From assembly GCA_910578815.1 (NCBI GenBank), contig CAJTSE010000001.1, forward strand, positions 186,001 through 250,000: a stretch of 64,000 nt of DNA. Direction: 5' to 3'. The notes under the pieces were generated by a model. That model saw only the letters and a program-made list of their open reading frames with translations, was not told the origin of the DNA and searched no databases. Source of the stretch: an uncultured Acetatifactor sp. (GTDB taxonomy: Bacteria; Bacillota; Clostridia; Lachnospirales; Lachnospiraceae). Both the position numbers and the translations under genes were made by a program. Of this stretch, positions 7,596 through 15,741 are shown in pieces; position 1 is the first letter of the stretch, and each line of letters opens with the position of its first letter.

Positions 7596-9239
7596 TCATC
7601 CTTTATCAAAAATCAGCAGCGACGCCGGCAAGGGATAATCCACATCCTTTAAGAAAACTCCCTTTTCCATAGCCTGAAAAATCACCGCCATCGGCACGCT
7701 GTCCCCACAGTACATATATTGCTGCCATTTCGGCACGCTCTTTAAATGCTTGGGCAGACGCACATATCCGCTCTGGAAAACAGACAGCAGTATCTCTCTG
7801 ACCTTCCCGGCCATCCTTTCCGCATACTCTGACACAAGCAGACACTCATCCCGGTACTCTTCCCGCTTAAGCACGGGAATATCAAGTGCAGGCCCCTCTT
7901 CCGTCCTCGTCAGGAACCCGGCCTCCGTCAGGAGATCCGTATCCTGCAGTACACGGGCATCCACGGATAATTCCTCCGCGGGCACCCCTGATGCCAGCTC
8001 ATAAAACCACTTTACATACTGCAGGCGTTTCCCGAAATCCGGATTCCCGCCCAGAAACGTGGCATATTCCCTGAGTTCAATACAATCGGCATCCCGGAAA
8101 TTCTTCTCGTTGCAGCCCGCTTCTCCGTTGACATTGTACTTTTGAAATTCCTTATCCTCTTGGGGCCCGTGCCCTGCGGAATATTGATTGCCGATGGCCA
8201 GCCATCTGCCGCCGTCCCTGTGGTACGGATACTGGGAATAGGGCATGGTCCCCGTCACCTCATCCCGCACGGTACTCTGGGCATTCATCAGCGTCTTCAC
8301 ACAAAAATGCAGCTCCAGCTTATGCCTGGCATGTTCCTTCTGCCGCTTGTAGTACGCCTTCTCTCTTAACGCTGTCAGACCTTTTTCCAACTCTTCCCAA
8401 AACAGCGGGAAATGCGCTTCCGCCACGGCAAGCTGTTTGTCAAAAGTTGCCTTTCTGTCCTCATCGGTATAGATAATAAAATCCGTATATACCTTACGTC
8501 CCCCTTCCGCTCTGTACATCAGCTCGCCCTCTGTCAGTCTTTTTACCACCGGCTCCACAAATGCAATCGGAACTCCCAGCGCCCTGGCGATCTCTTCTTC
8601 CGTAAGCGGCTTCTGATAAGCCTGAATCAGAATACTCTGGCTGAGTCTGTCCAACTGGGGCACCAGAGAAAACGGCTCCTGATGAAGTCCCTCTTCGCCT
8701 GCACACGCGATATAAAGCATATCCGGCTCACAGCTCTGCCTGCAATAGCTTTCGTAATTTTCCATATTCCCAACTCCTTCCTTAACATATTTCCTTCCCA
8801 TATTCAGGCGGCTTTTCACGGTTCCCACCGGAATCTGCAAATCCTCTGCAATTCTCTCCAGGCTGTGGCCGTGCAGGTAAAAACGCACCATAACCTCCCG
8901 GTAAACATTTGCCAAAAATCCAAGCTCTCTGCGAATCACTTCCAGCTTCTCATCCGAATCATCCTCCGCCTCATCCTCCCCGGCAATATCAAAAGGATAT
9001 TCCTCAAAGCTGATTCTGGGATATTTGTATTTCTCCCTAAGCCAGTCGCAGTACTTGTTGGACAAAATACCCAGAAGCCAGGTCCACATATTCTTCGGCC
9101 GGCTGCCCCGTTCCAGCTGTCCGATTGCAGCCAAAAAAGTCTCTTGGGCAATATCCTCCGCTACGCTGCTGTCACCTGTCTTTCTGATTGCTGCCGAATA
9201 CAGTCTGTCCACATATTCGCTTACATCATAACGATTCAT
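7596..9239 (-). CDS. ECF-type sigma-70 factor with long C-terminal extension
   Basis: The first 160 residues are a sigma factor: region 2 (about 10-85, with DIAQETFLAAI and WLLGILSNKYCDWLR) and region 4 (about 110-160, SLERIAEDLQIPVGTVKSRLN helix-turn-helix). About 385 further residues follow, including a winged-helix-like segment (LTEEEIARALGVPIAFVEPVVKRL) near 200-250 and a large unrecognised domain. Ordinary ECF factors are about 180-200 residues; this one is 547. ATG at 9239 behind AAGGGAG. The extension may be an in-cis sensor or anti-sigma substitute (inference). No separate anti-sigma gene is adjacent. Confidence 0.8.
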   Translation of the reverse strand: MNRYDVSEYVDRLYSAAIRKTGDSSVAEDIAQETFLAAIGQLERGSRPKNMWTWLLGILSNKYCDWLREKYKYPRISFEEYPFDIAGEDEAEDDSDEKLEVIRRELGFLANVYREVMVRFYLHGHSLERIAEDLQIPVGTVKSRLNMGRKYVKEGVGNMENYESYCRQSCEPDMLYIACAGEEGLHQEPFSLVPQLDRLSQSILIQAYQKPLTEEEIARALGVPIAFVEPVVKRLTEGELMYRAEGGRKVYTDFIIYTDEDRKATFDKQLAVAEAHFPLFWEELEKGLTALREKAYYKRQKEHARHKLELHFCVKTLMNAQSTVRDEVTGTMPYSQYPYHRDGGRWLAIGNQYSAGHGPQEDKEFQKYNVNGEAGCNEKNFRDADCIELREYATFLGGNPDFGKRLQYVKWFYELASGVPAEELSVDARVLQDTDLLTEAGFLTRTEEGPALDIPVLKREEYRDECLLVSEYAERMAGKVREILLSVFQSGYVRLPKHLKSVPKWQQYMYCGDSVPMAVIFQAMEKGVFLKDVDYPLPASLLIFDKG

Positions 9240-9253
9240 TTTTACTCCCTTAT

Positions 9254-9269
9254 GGAAATGGCCATTTCC
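9254..9269. promoter_or_regulatory. 16-bp perfect palindrome in the sigma-factor leader
   Basis: GGAAATGGCCATTTCC is a perfect palindrome 15 bases upstream of the sigma-factor start codon, just before its ribosome-binding site. It could be an operator or a small hairpin occluding translation. Function is unknown. Confidence 0.4.
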
Positions 9270-9298
9270 TTCTTGAACCACCGTAATGGCTGTTCACC

Positions 9299-9328
9299 AT
9301 TATAGTCGCAGTAACTGAAAAAAAGTTC
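9299..9328 (-). promoter_or_regulatory. Candidate promoter of the sigma-factor gene, ECF-like
   Basis: On the minus strand GAAC (9325-9328), 16-base spacer, CGAC (9305-9308) matches the general ECF promoter form GAAC-N16-CGTC with one change. A perfect TATAAT (9299-9304) directly follows, so a vegetative promoter with a poor -35 is the alternative. Self-activation would be typical for such a factor. Confidence 0.35.
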
Positions 9329-9329
9329 G

Positions 9330-9360
9330 AAAAAAGGCCCCCTTTTCGGAGCCTTTTTTT
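9330..9360. terminator. Terminator after the phosphotransferase-like gene
   Basis: AAAAAAGGC (9330-9338) pairs with GCCTTTTTT (9351-9359), with an inner CC/GG pairing around a CTTTT-type loop. The T-run is present on both strands. It ends the minus-strand kinase gene and abuts the candidate sigma promoter. Confidence 0.7.
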
Positions 9361-9374
9361 ATTATCCAATGCCT

Positions 9375-10349
9375 TTAAACCACACCGTTTAGAATCTCGT
9401 CCTTTTTCTCCACATAATACCGGAGATGCCGGAGCGCCCACTTTACCATAGAAGCGCCAAGCTGCTTATCATCCTCTCCGCCCTCCAAGCCTAATGTCCG
9501 CTTGAGATTAAATTCCAGCCAGTCCAGCTTCGCCACCAGTTCCGCCTCATAAAGACATTCCCAGTCCTCCGGCAGCCTGCCGCCACCGCCGCTGTAAGCC
9601 TGCACAAGACTTTTCAATTTTCCGGGATCAATAGCGCAGTCCTCATATCCTGCCCAGTTCAACGCCAGGTCATACAGCTCCAGATAAGGACTCTCCCAGG
9701 AAAGACATTCCAGATCAATGATCCGAAATTCCTCCCCTATCCAAAGTACATTTTTGCTGTCCATATCGTTATGACAGATAGTCACCTCTTCCGGCAGCCG
9801 GCCAAGGGCGGCATTGCCCTTTTCCTCGCATTTCAGGACCAGCTCCAGATTCTCCCCCATCAGCTCCCATAATTCATGATTCTGTCCTGGCAGCTTCTCC
9901 ATATAATCAGCCCAGTTTCCGTGTATCTCGTCAATCTGTACCTTTTCCCTGCGCCGCTCGATTTCATGAATGCCGGCCAGGGTCCGACCCATTTTTTCAC
10001 AATGACGGATTTCAATTTCCGAATTCTGCAGTGCCTTACCGCCAAAGAACTCGAAGAGGTAATAATACTGCCCATCTGTCTCCTGCATCTTTTTCCCTTC
10101 GAAAATAAGAGCAGGCAGAATAGGAAGCCCTCTGCTCTCCAGCTTTGCCTCCAGCCTTTCTGCCTGCCTGAAATTTTCCATTGCCGTATCCCGCTTCATA
10201 ATATAGGGATTCAACAGCTTTATAGCATATTTCCCCGTTTCCGTCTTCAGAGAATACATTTTGTGCATATAGCCGCCGGACAAAGCCGCCGGCGGCGCAG
10301 TCAGCTTTCCCAATCCCAGCTGAGCACCTATCTTTTCAAATAAATCCAT
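9375..10349 (-). CDS. Aminoglycoside phosphotransferase/choline kinase-fold protein
   Basis: A 324-residue small-molecule kinase of the APH/ChoK fold. The glycine loop LSGGYMHKMY (23-32), lysine strand YAIKLLN (41-47), catalytic loop HNDMDSKN (193-200, Brenner motif HxDxxxxN) and metal site IDLE (211-214, where DxD or DFG is usual) are all visible. Substrate is unknown: relatives phosphorylate aminoglycosides, choline, sugars or homoserine-like metabolites. It is a single gene between the sigma-factor gene and gpsA, closed by a terminator. Resistance should not be assumed. Confidence 0.75.
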   Translation of the reverse strand: MDLFEKIGAQLGLGKLTAPPAALSGGYMHKMYSLKTETGKYAIKLLNPYIMKRDTAMENFRQAERLEAKLESRGLPILPALIFEGKKMQETDGQYYYLFEFFGGKALQNSEIEIRHCEKMGRTLAGIHEIERRREKVQIDEIHGNWADYMEKLPGQNHELWELMGENLELVLKCEEKGNAALGRLPEEVTICHNDMDSKNVLWIGEEFRIIDLECLSWESPYLELYDLALNWAGYEDCAIDPGKLKSLVQAYSGGGGRLPEDWECLYEAELVAKLDWLEFNLKRTLGLEGGEDDKQLGASMVKWALRHLRYYVEKKDEILNGVV

Positions 10350-10415
10350 ACTAATAACCCCTCCTGTGAATTAAAGCCGCAGGTGCAAACCAATCCCATG
10401 GAACTAAAATTCCAG

Positions 10416-10500
10416 GAAGAACGCTGACCTTGCGTTCTTCAGTGTGAAGCTTGAAATCACTTAGCGAGGTTTTTCCGAGCTTAGTGATTTCCTTCACACT
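10416..10500 (-). repeat. Paired-hairpin intergenic element, copy 1 (3' of gpsA)
   Basis: GAAGAACGC (10416-10424) pairs perfectly with GCGTTCTTC (10432-10440) around the 7-base loop TGACCTT. Next to it, AGTGTGAAG (10441-10449) pairs with the complementary CTTCACACT ending at 10500, enclosing GAAATCACT...AGTGATTTC. The outer structure overlaps the gpsA stop codon. A related element lies at 48330-48411. Confidence 0.6.
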
Positions 10501-11504
10501 TTCCAAGGAAATGCCGGCACCTCCGTCTTCTTGTCCCTGAGCATCAGATCCTTCACTGCCTGGTCCGCACTCTTTCCTGCAAACAGCACCGCATTCACCT
10601 GCTCGATGATCGGAAGCTGTACACCATATTTTTCCGCCAGGGCCATAGCCGCTTTAGCGGAATGCACACCTTCCACCACCATCTGCACTTCTGCCATGGC
10701 TTCCTCACAGCTCTTTCCCTGACCGATGAGGATACCTGCCCTCCGGTTTCTGGAGTGCATACTGGCACAGGTCACAATCAGGTCCCCGATTCCCGTAAGC
10801 CCGCAGAAGGTTTCAAACCTTCCGCCCATGGCGGTGCCCAGACGGGCAATCTCCGTAATTCCTCTGGTAATCAGGGCCGCCTTGGTATTATCTCCATACC
10901 CCAGGCCGTCTGCAATCCCCGCCGCCAGCGCCACCACATTTTTCAGGGATCCACCCAGCTCTATGCCCAGAATGTCTGGACTGATATAGACCCGGAAGAC
11001 CTCGTTCATAAATAGACTCTGAATATACTCCGCCGTTTCCTGAGTCTTCGCTCCCACCACAATCGTTGTGGGAATTCCCCGGCCCACTTCCTCCGCATGG
11101 GACGGCCCCGACATCACCGCCACGTCCGCCTGCGGAATCTCCTGCTCGATGATTTCCGAGAGCGTCATCAGCGTCCCTTCTTCGATGCCCTTGGCCACGT
11201 TGACGATTTTCTGCCCCGGCTGTACAAAGGCGCCGATCCGTCCGGCCGTCTTCCTCGTATAGGAGCTGGCCACGGACATTACCAGCAGATCCTTTCCTTC
11301 CACTGCTCTATTGCTATCTGTGGTAAATACAGTGTCCTCCGACAGCTTTACCCCCGGCAGCATCTTATGCTCATGATTTTCCTGCAGCATCCGTATCTCG
11401 GATTCCAGCGCAGACCACACCGTAATCTCATGTCCGTTCTTATGCAGCAATACCGCCAGAGCAATGCCCCAGCTTCCCCCGCCCAATATACCAACTTTTG
11501 CCAT
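10494..11504 (-). CDS. gpsA: Glycerol-3-phosphate dehydrogenase [NAD(P)+]
   Basis: Reduces dihydroxyacetone phosphate to sn-glycerol 3-phosphate, the backbone for phospholipid synthesis. The 336-residue protein begins with the Rossmann loop GILGGGSWGIALA. It has VNVAKGIEEGT, VMSGPSHAEEV, and the C-terminal catalytic segment ELGGSLKNVVALAAGI with GDNTKAALITRG. The ATG at 11504 is preferred: an in-frame ATG at 11516 is part of the ribosome-binding site itself (ATGGAGG). It follows plsY, which consumes its product, in a der-plsY-gpsA operon. Confidence 0.95.
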   Translation of the reverse strand: MAKVGILGGGSWGIALAVLLHKNGHEITVWSALESEIRMLQENHEHKMLPGVKLSEDTVFTTDSNRAVEGKDLLVMSVASSYTRKTAGRIGAFVQPGQKIVNVAKGIEEGTLMTLSEIIEQEIPQADVAVMSGPSHAEEVGRGIPTTIVVGAKTQETAEYIQSLFMNEVFRVYISPDILGIELGGSLKNVVALAAGIADGLGYGDNTKAALITRGITEIARLGTAMGGRFETFCGLTGIGDLIVTCASMHSRNRRAGILIGQGKSCEEAMAEVQMVVEGVHSAKAAMALAEKYGVQLPIIEQVNAVLFAGKSADQAVKDLMLRDKKTEVPAFPWKV

Positions 11505-11560
11505 AATAACCTCCATGCCGTCTTTAAGGGCTCAAATACAATGTCTGCGGCAGTCGTATG

Positions 11561-12232
11561 TTATTCCTTCCCCTCGGTTTCCACTTTATTCTTCTTTGTC
11601 AGATAGGTTTTTCGCTCTTTCCCGTGGAGCAGTCTCTTAATGTTTTCCCGGTGCTTCCAGTATGCCATGACCATCAGGCAGCCGAACACTATGTACATTT
11701 CAATGAGCTGGCCCTGAGTCATTTCCTGAAAAAGCAGGCCGTTCTGTCCAAAGATCACCAGCTGAACCATCAGCCCCGCATAGACCAGCAGAGACCCCAA
11801 TGATACATAATGCAGGGTGAAAAAAGGGATAAAGAACAGCAGCACTCCCGTAAGAATAAACCAGGGATGAAAGGACAGAACCATGCCTGCTGTTGCCGCA
11901 ATTCCTTTTCCACCCTTAAATTTCAGGTAAAAGGGATAGTTGTGTCCCAAAATTGCCCCTGCACCGGTATACAGGCACAGCAGATAGATAATGTTATGAT
12001 ACGTATTCCCGAAGAGCAGGCGAACCAGCCACACTGCCGCCATACACTTTAAACAGTCTCCAGCAAAAACGATCAGCCCTGCTTTCGTTCCCAATACCCG
12101 CAGGGTATTGGTGGTTCCCGCATTGCCGCTGCCGTGCTCCCTGATGTCAATGCCATGGGCCCTGCCGTAAAAATACGCCGTCTGGAACAGACCAAACACA
12201 TACCCGATCGCCAAACATATGACTCTTACCAT
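11561..12232 (-). CDS. plsY: Acyl-phosphate:glycerol-3-phosphate acyltransferase PlsY
   Basis: Integral membrane enzyme that acylates glycerol 3-phosphate at sn-1 with acyl phosphate made by PlsX (gene at 40195). The 223-residue protein has five to six hydrophobic segments and the three conserved cytosolic motifs: GSGNAGTTNTLR, GHNYPFYLKFKGGKGIA, and a C-terminal YWKHRENIKRLL. The tail after residue 205 is Lys/Glu-rich. It is four bases downstream of der and 56 upstream of gpsA. It is unambiguous by motif. Confidence 0.95.
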   Translation of the reverse strand: MVRVICLAIGYVFGLFQTAYFYGRAHGIDIREHGSGNAGTTNTLRVLGTKAGLIVFAGDCLKCMAAVWLVRLLFGNTYHNIIYLLCLYTGAGAILGHNYPFYLKFKGGKGIAATAGMVLSFHPWFILTGVLLFFIPFFTLHYVSLGSLLVYAGLMVQLVIFGQNGLLFQEMTQGQLIEMYIVFGCLMVMAYWKHRENIKRLLHGKERKTYLTKKNKVETEGKE

Positions 12233-12236
12233 TTTT

Positions 12237-13577
12237 CTATTGCTCCTTTTCCTTTCTCTCTCTAATCATAAACCTTAAGGGCGTGCCTCGAAAACCGAAG
12301 GTCTCACGAATCTGATTTTCAATGTATCTGGTATAAGAAAAGTGCATCAGTTCCCTGTCATTTACAAAGATTACAAAGGTAGGAGGCTTTACGGATACCT
12401 GGGTAATATAATACAGCCGCAGCCTCTTCCCCTTGTCCGTGGGGGGCTGCTGCATGGCAACCGCCTCCGACATGATTTCGTTGAGTACGCCGGTAGCCAC
12501 CCGCATGGCATGATTCTCGCTCACCATATCAATGGTATCAAACAATTTATTCAGCCGCTGCCCCGTTTTTGCCGACACAAACAAAATCTCCGCGTAAGGC
12601 ATATAGGAAAGAGTATTCCGCACCTTCTCCGTCACCCGATAAATGGTTTTATCGTCCTTTTCCAGCGCGTCCCATTTATTCACCGCAATAATGACCGCCT
12701 TGCCCCTGTCGTGAGCGATCCCGGCAATCTTTGCGTCCTGCTCCGTGACTCCCTCCACGGCGTCGATCACCAGCACTACGATCTCTGCCCGCTCCACTGC
12801 GCTTACCGTGCGCACGATCATATACCGCTCCAGGTCCTCCTTGACCTTGTTCTTCCTGCGAAGCCCTGCCGTGTCAATGAACACATACTCTCTGCCGTTG
12901 TGGGTAATCTCCGTATCCACCGCATCCCTGGTGGTGCCGGCGATGTCGGAGACGATCAGGCGTTCCTCACCCAGCAGCTTATTGATCAGGGAGGATTTTC
13001 CCACATTGGGCTTACCGACAATGGCAACCCTGGGTCTTTCGTCCTCTTCCTCTTCCCCTTCTCCTTCCGGAAACAGTGCGATCACTTCATCCAGCAGATC
13101 CCCGATGCCCAGCTGATTGGCGGCAGAGACGGGATGCGGATCTCCAATACCCAGATTATAAAACTCATAGGTATCCGCCATATATTTCTCCTGGCTGTCT
13201 ACCTTATTTACCACCAGCAGCACCGGCTTACGGGAACGGCGCAGCATGTCCGCTACTTTCGCGTCCGCATCCACCAGCCCCTGCTTCACATCCACCAGAA
13301 AAAGAATCACATCTGCCGTGTCGATAGCAATCTGAGCCTGCGCCCGCATCTGAGATAATATCACATCCTGACTGTCCGGCTCGATGCCCCCTGTATCAAT
13401 CAGGGTAAAGGTCCGGTCCAGCCAATTCACATCCGCATAAATGCGATCCCTTGTAATACCGGGGGTATCCTTGACGATGGATATTCTTTCCCCGGCCAGT
13501 ACATTGAATAAGGTGGATTTTCCCACGTTTGGTCTCCCCACCACCGCAACAATGGGCTTTGCCGTCTTCTTTCCCAT
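12237..13577 (-). CDS. der: Ribosome-associated GTPase Der (EngA)
   Basis: Double-GTPase needed for 50S subunit assembly. In 446 residues it has two tandem G domains. The first has GRPNVGKST, DTPGITRD and NKVD; the second has GKPNVGKSS (about 180), DIAGTTRD, DTAGLRRK and NKWD. A C-terminal KH-like domain (PTFVIFVNDRELMHFSYTRYIENQIRE) follows. An acidic EGEGEEEEDER linker joins the two G domains. It heads the der-plsY-gpsA operon, with a repeat-filled 395-base gap on its 5' side. Confidence 0.96.
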   Translation of the reverse strand: MGKKTAKPIVAVVGRPNVGKSTLFNVLAGERISIVKDTPGITRDRIYADVNWLDRTFTLIDTGGIEPDSQDVILSQMRAQAQIAIDTADVILFLVDVKQGLVDADAKVADMLRRSRKPVLLVVNKVDSQEKYMADTYEFYNLGIGDPHPVSAANQLGIGDLLDEVIALFPEGEGEEEEDERPRVAIVGKPNVGKSSLINKLLGEERLIVSDIAGTTRDAVDTEITHNGREYVFIDTAGLRRKNKVKEDLERYMIVRTVSAVERAEIVVLVIDAVEGVTEQDAKIAGIAHDRGKAVIIAVNKWDALEKDDKTIYRVTEKVRNTLSYMPYAEILFVSAKTGQRLNKLFDTIDMVSENHAMRVATGVLNEIMSEAVAMQQPPTDKGKRLRLYYITQVSVKPPTFVIFVNDRELMHFSYTRYIENQIRETFGFRGTPLRFMIRERKEKEQ

Positions 13578-13972
13578 TTTCCGCCTCGCTTTCCTGTTTA
13601 TAATTTCTGTTCTATATTTCTGTTTCTGTCTTCTGTTTCTGTCTTATTTCTGCTCTGAATTTCTTTTCTTTACCCAATTCTTTTTTATCTCAGTTTTTCT
13701 CTATCTTATTTCTTCCCTATCTCGGTTCTTCTCTATGCTTAGTTCTTCTCTATCTCAGTTCTATGCTATGCTTAGTTCATCTCTATCTCAGTTCTTTGCT
13801 ATGCTTAGTTCATCTCTATCTCAGTTCTTTGCTATGCTTAGTTCATCTCTATCTCAGTTCTTTGCTATGCTTAGTTCTTTGCTATACTTATTTTTTCTAT
13901 CTTAGTTTTCTCTATCTTAGTTTTCCCTATCTCATTTTTCCCTATCTCAGTTCTTCTTTATCTTATTCTGCA
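13578..13972. repeat. 33-bp minisatellite in a pyrimidine-rich intergenic region
   Basis: This 395-base gap has no convincing gene. Four contiguous 33-base units occupy 13734-13865; the three at 13767, 13800 and 13833 are identical and the first differs at a few bases. A partial fifth unit follows, and degenerate TCTATCTTAG/TTTTC sequence extends on both sides. Each unit contains TATGCTTAGTTCATCTC and CTATCTCAGTTC. Because 33 is divisible by three, frames stay open across it and give spurious repetitive reading frames on plus. Confidence 0.9.
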
Positions 13973-15322
13973 CTATCCCTGCTCCTGCCGCAGCGTATGA
14001 GCCAGCACCGCTTCCACAAAGTCATATCCGCTTGATTTTACAATATCTATCGGAACTTGTAAAGACCTTTCCAGCTCCTTTACGGAAATATCATCCAAAA
14101 AGATCCCCTCATCCACACGTACCATATTTTCCGTTAAAAGCAGGACACTTCCCAGCGCTTTCCCCTGCAGCTGCTCCATCAAATCCTGCCCGGTAATCAA
14201 TCCGGAAACCGTAATCTGTTCCCCAAAAAAGAAGTTGGTGATCGGATAAATCCGCAGCCTGATATTCGGAAAACATTCCATGAGCTTCTCCGCCATGCGT
14301 CGAATATACGGGTATGCCAGCAGTCCAGTTGCCATACTTATTTCTCCCGAAAGGGACAAGCACGGAAAAGCTTCCTGTTTCTGCAGCTGCTTCATGGCGT
14401 CCTCAAATTCGTTCAAAAGCAGGCGCAGCATACCGACGCCGTTTTCCAACTGCAGATAACCATCATAGCGCGATTCCTCCGGCACCTCTCTTACGGCCAG
14501 AATATACCACTCGTCACTGGCATGAACGAAATGAATACCGTATTTTTCAAAGCATTCCCGCTGGTATCTCTCCACGCTGTCAATAACCCTGCCTGCTTCC
14601 TCTTTTGTAAAGGGCTCCAGCGGATACAGCCCTTCTCGATATTTTGTCAGGCCTACAGGCACTACGGACAGACTCTCAAGCACCGGAATGTATTTCATCA
14701 GCTCTTGTATACTGAATTCCAGTTCTTTACCGTCATTTAAACCCTTACAAAGGACAATCTGCCCGTTCATATGAATGTCTGCCTGATAAAGCACATCCAC
14801 CTTTTTCAGCGCTTCTCCCGCAAAACGGTTGTTCAGCATTTTACATCGCAGATTAGGATTCATGGTCTGAAAGGAAATATTAATGGGAGAGAGACGGTAT
14901 CTGCAGATTCTGTCAATATCATGATCAGACATATTGGTCAGAGTTACATAATTACCCTGCAGAAAAGAAAGCCTGGAGTCATCATCCTTAAAGTACAGAT
15001 TCTCCCGCATACCGGGCGGCATCTGATCAATAAAGCAAAACACACACCGATTATGGCAATGTCTATACTCGTCCATCAGCCCGCTCTCGAATTCAAGCCC
15101 CAGATCCTCGCCGAACTCCTTGTCCACCTCCAGAAGCCACTGCTCGCCGTCCGGCTTCTCAACCAGAACCTCAATATAATTATCCTGGATCAGGAACTGG
15201 TAATCAAAAATATCTTCAATTTCCGCATCATTGATGGCCAAAATTTTGTCTCCCGCCTGTATTTCAAGCTCTTCCCCGATGCTCCCCGGAAGAACCGCTT
15301 TTACAATATGCTCCTTCTGCAT
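13973..15322 (-). CDS. PDZ-radical SAM protein with DUF512 domain
   Basis: A 449-residue iron-sulfur protein of the DUF512 radical SAM family (TIGR03279-like). An N-terminal PDZ-like domain (about 1-65, VLPGSIGEELEIQAGDKILAI) precedes a radical SAM-type cluster motif CHNRCVFC (Cys89, Cys93, Cys96). A TIM-barrel-like core follows, then the DUF512 C terminus with LSLSGEISMATG, an ITNFFFGEQITVSGLITGQDL segment, and FLDDISV. Reaction is unknown. The family is commonly found beside der in Clostridia, as here, suggesting a role in ribosome or translation maintenance (inference). Confidence 0.85.
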   Translation of the reverse strand: MQKEHIVKAVLPGSIGEELEIQAGDKILAINDAEIEDIFDYQFLIQDNYIEVLVEKPDGEQWLLEVDKEFGEDLGLEFESGLMDEYRHCHNRCVFCFIDQMPPGMRENLYFKDDDSRLSFLQGNYVTLTNMSDHDIDRICRYRLSPINISFQTMNPNLRCKMLNNRFAGEALKKVDVLYQADIHMNGQIVLCKGLNDGKELEFSIQELMKYIPVLESLSVVPVGLTKYREGLYPLEPFTKEEAGRVIDSVERYQRECFEKYGIHFVHASDEWYILAVREVPEESRYDGYLQLENGVGMLRLLLNEFEDAMKQLQKQEAFPCLSLSGEISMATGLLAYPYIRRMAEKLMECFPNIRLRIYPITNFFFGEQITVSGLITGQDLMEQLQGKALGSVLLLTENMVRVDEGIFLDDISVKELERSLQVPIDIVKSSGYDFVEAVLAHTLRQEQG

Positions 15323-15453
15323 AAAATTTTCCTTTCTGTTCTGCTTCTCCTGCTAATACCTGCTATTCCTGCCGCCTCGTTGTTTTTGCCGTTTCTGACA
15401 CTCCTGTTATTTCTATAATTTCTGCCGAGACCCCGGTTACAGTTCAGCTATGT

Positions 15454-15645
15454 CTGCAGGTGGATAACAGGCGACAACCGGCCGTTGTTCTCAATGCGAA
15501 CTGTGCAAAGAGTGCTTCGCACTCTTTATGCTTGTCGGAACGAAAGCAAGCGTACTGTGCCTGCCTACGCACCGTTACGTTGAGCCCCAAGCGCAAGTGT
15601 TTCCGCATGAGAATAACGGCTGGCTGTCGCCGTCAGGCCTGCTGA
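15454..15645. repeat. Inverted-repeat-bounded multi-hairpin element
   Basis: It fills most of the 419-base gap between the radical SAM gene and prs. Left arm 15470-15498 (GGCGACA, then GCCGTT, then TTCTCAATGCG) pairs imperfectly with right arm 15603-15631 (CGCATGAGAA, then AACGGC, then TGTCGCC). Between them are a perfect 9-bp hairpin (15507-15527, AAAGAGTGC/GCACTCTTT, loop TTC), a GCTTG/CAAGC stem (15530-15551) and a CGTA/TACG plus GTGC/GCAC stem (15551-15579). It may be a MITE-like element or a structured RNA. It lies upstream of the prs promoter, so it is not the prs leader. Nothing else is visible in this gap apart from that promoter. Confidence 0.55.
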
Positions 15646-15689
15646 AGGATGAACTGACACCGCATCCCACACATTATAGCAAGATTCTC

Positions 15690-15718
15690 TTGACGTGTCA
15701 CCGGCATAATGATATAAA
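15690..15718 (+). promoter_or_regulatory. Promoter of prs
   Basis: TTGACG (15690-15695), 17-base spacer, TATAAA (15713-15718), 24 bases before the start codon. A good AAGGAGAG ribosome-binding site follows. Confidence 0.7.
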
Positions 15719-15741
15719 TTTAATTGTAAGGAGAGAAAAAC

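Noticed and set aside
9375..10349. Aminoglycoside resistance gene
   Set aside because: Only the general APH/choline kinase fold is supported; no resistance neighbours or mobile context, so a metabolic kinase is as likely.
12342..13358. 338-residue plus-strand frame opposite der
   Set aside because: Antisense of the double GTPase; His/Ile-rich with no motif.
13734..13865. CRISPR-like array
   Set aside because: The units are contiguous 33-bp tandem repeats without spacers, and no cas genes are in the window.
13763..14035. Plus-strand repetitive peptide (LCLVHLYLSSL repeats)
   Set aside because: Produced by the minisatellite, whose period is divisible by three; no start signal and antisense to the end of the radical SAM gene.
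15323..15741. PRPP or ppGpp (ykkC-type) riboswitch controlling prs
   Set aside because: The structured element ends before the prs promoter, so it would not be in the prs mRNA, and the leader itself is only about 15-20 bases.
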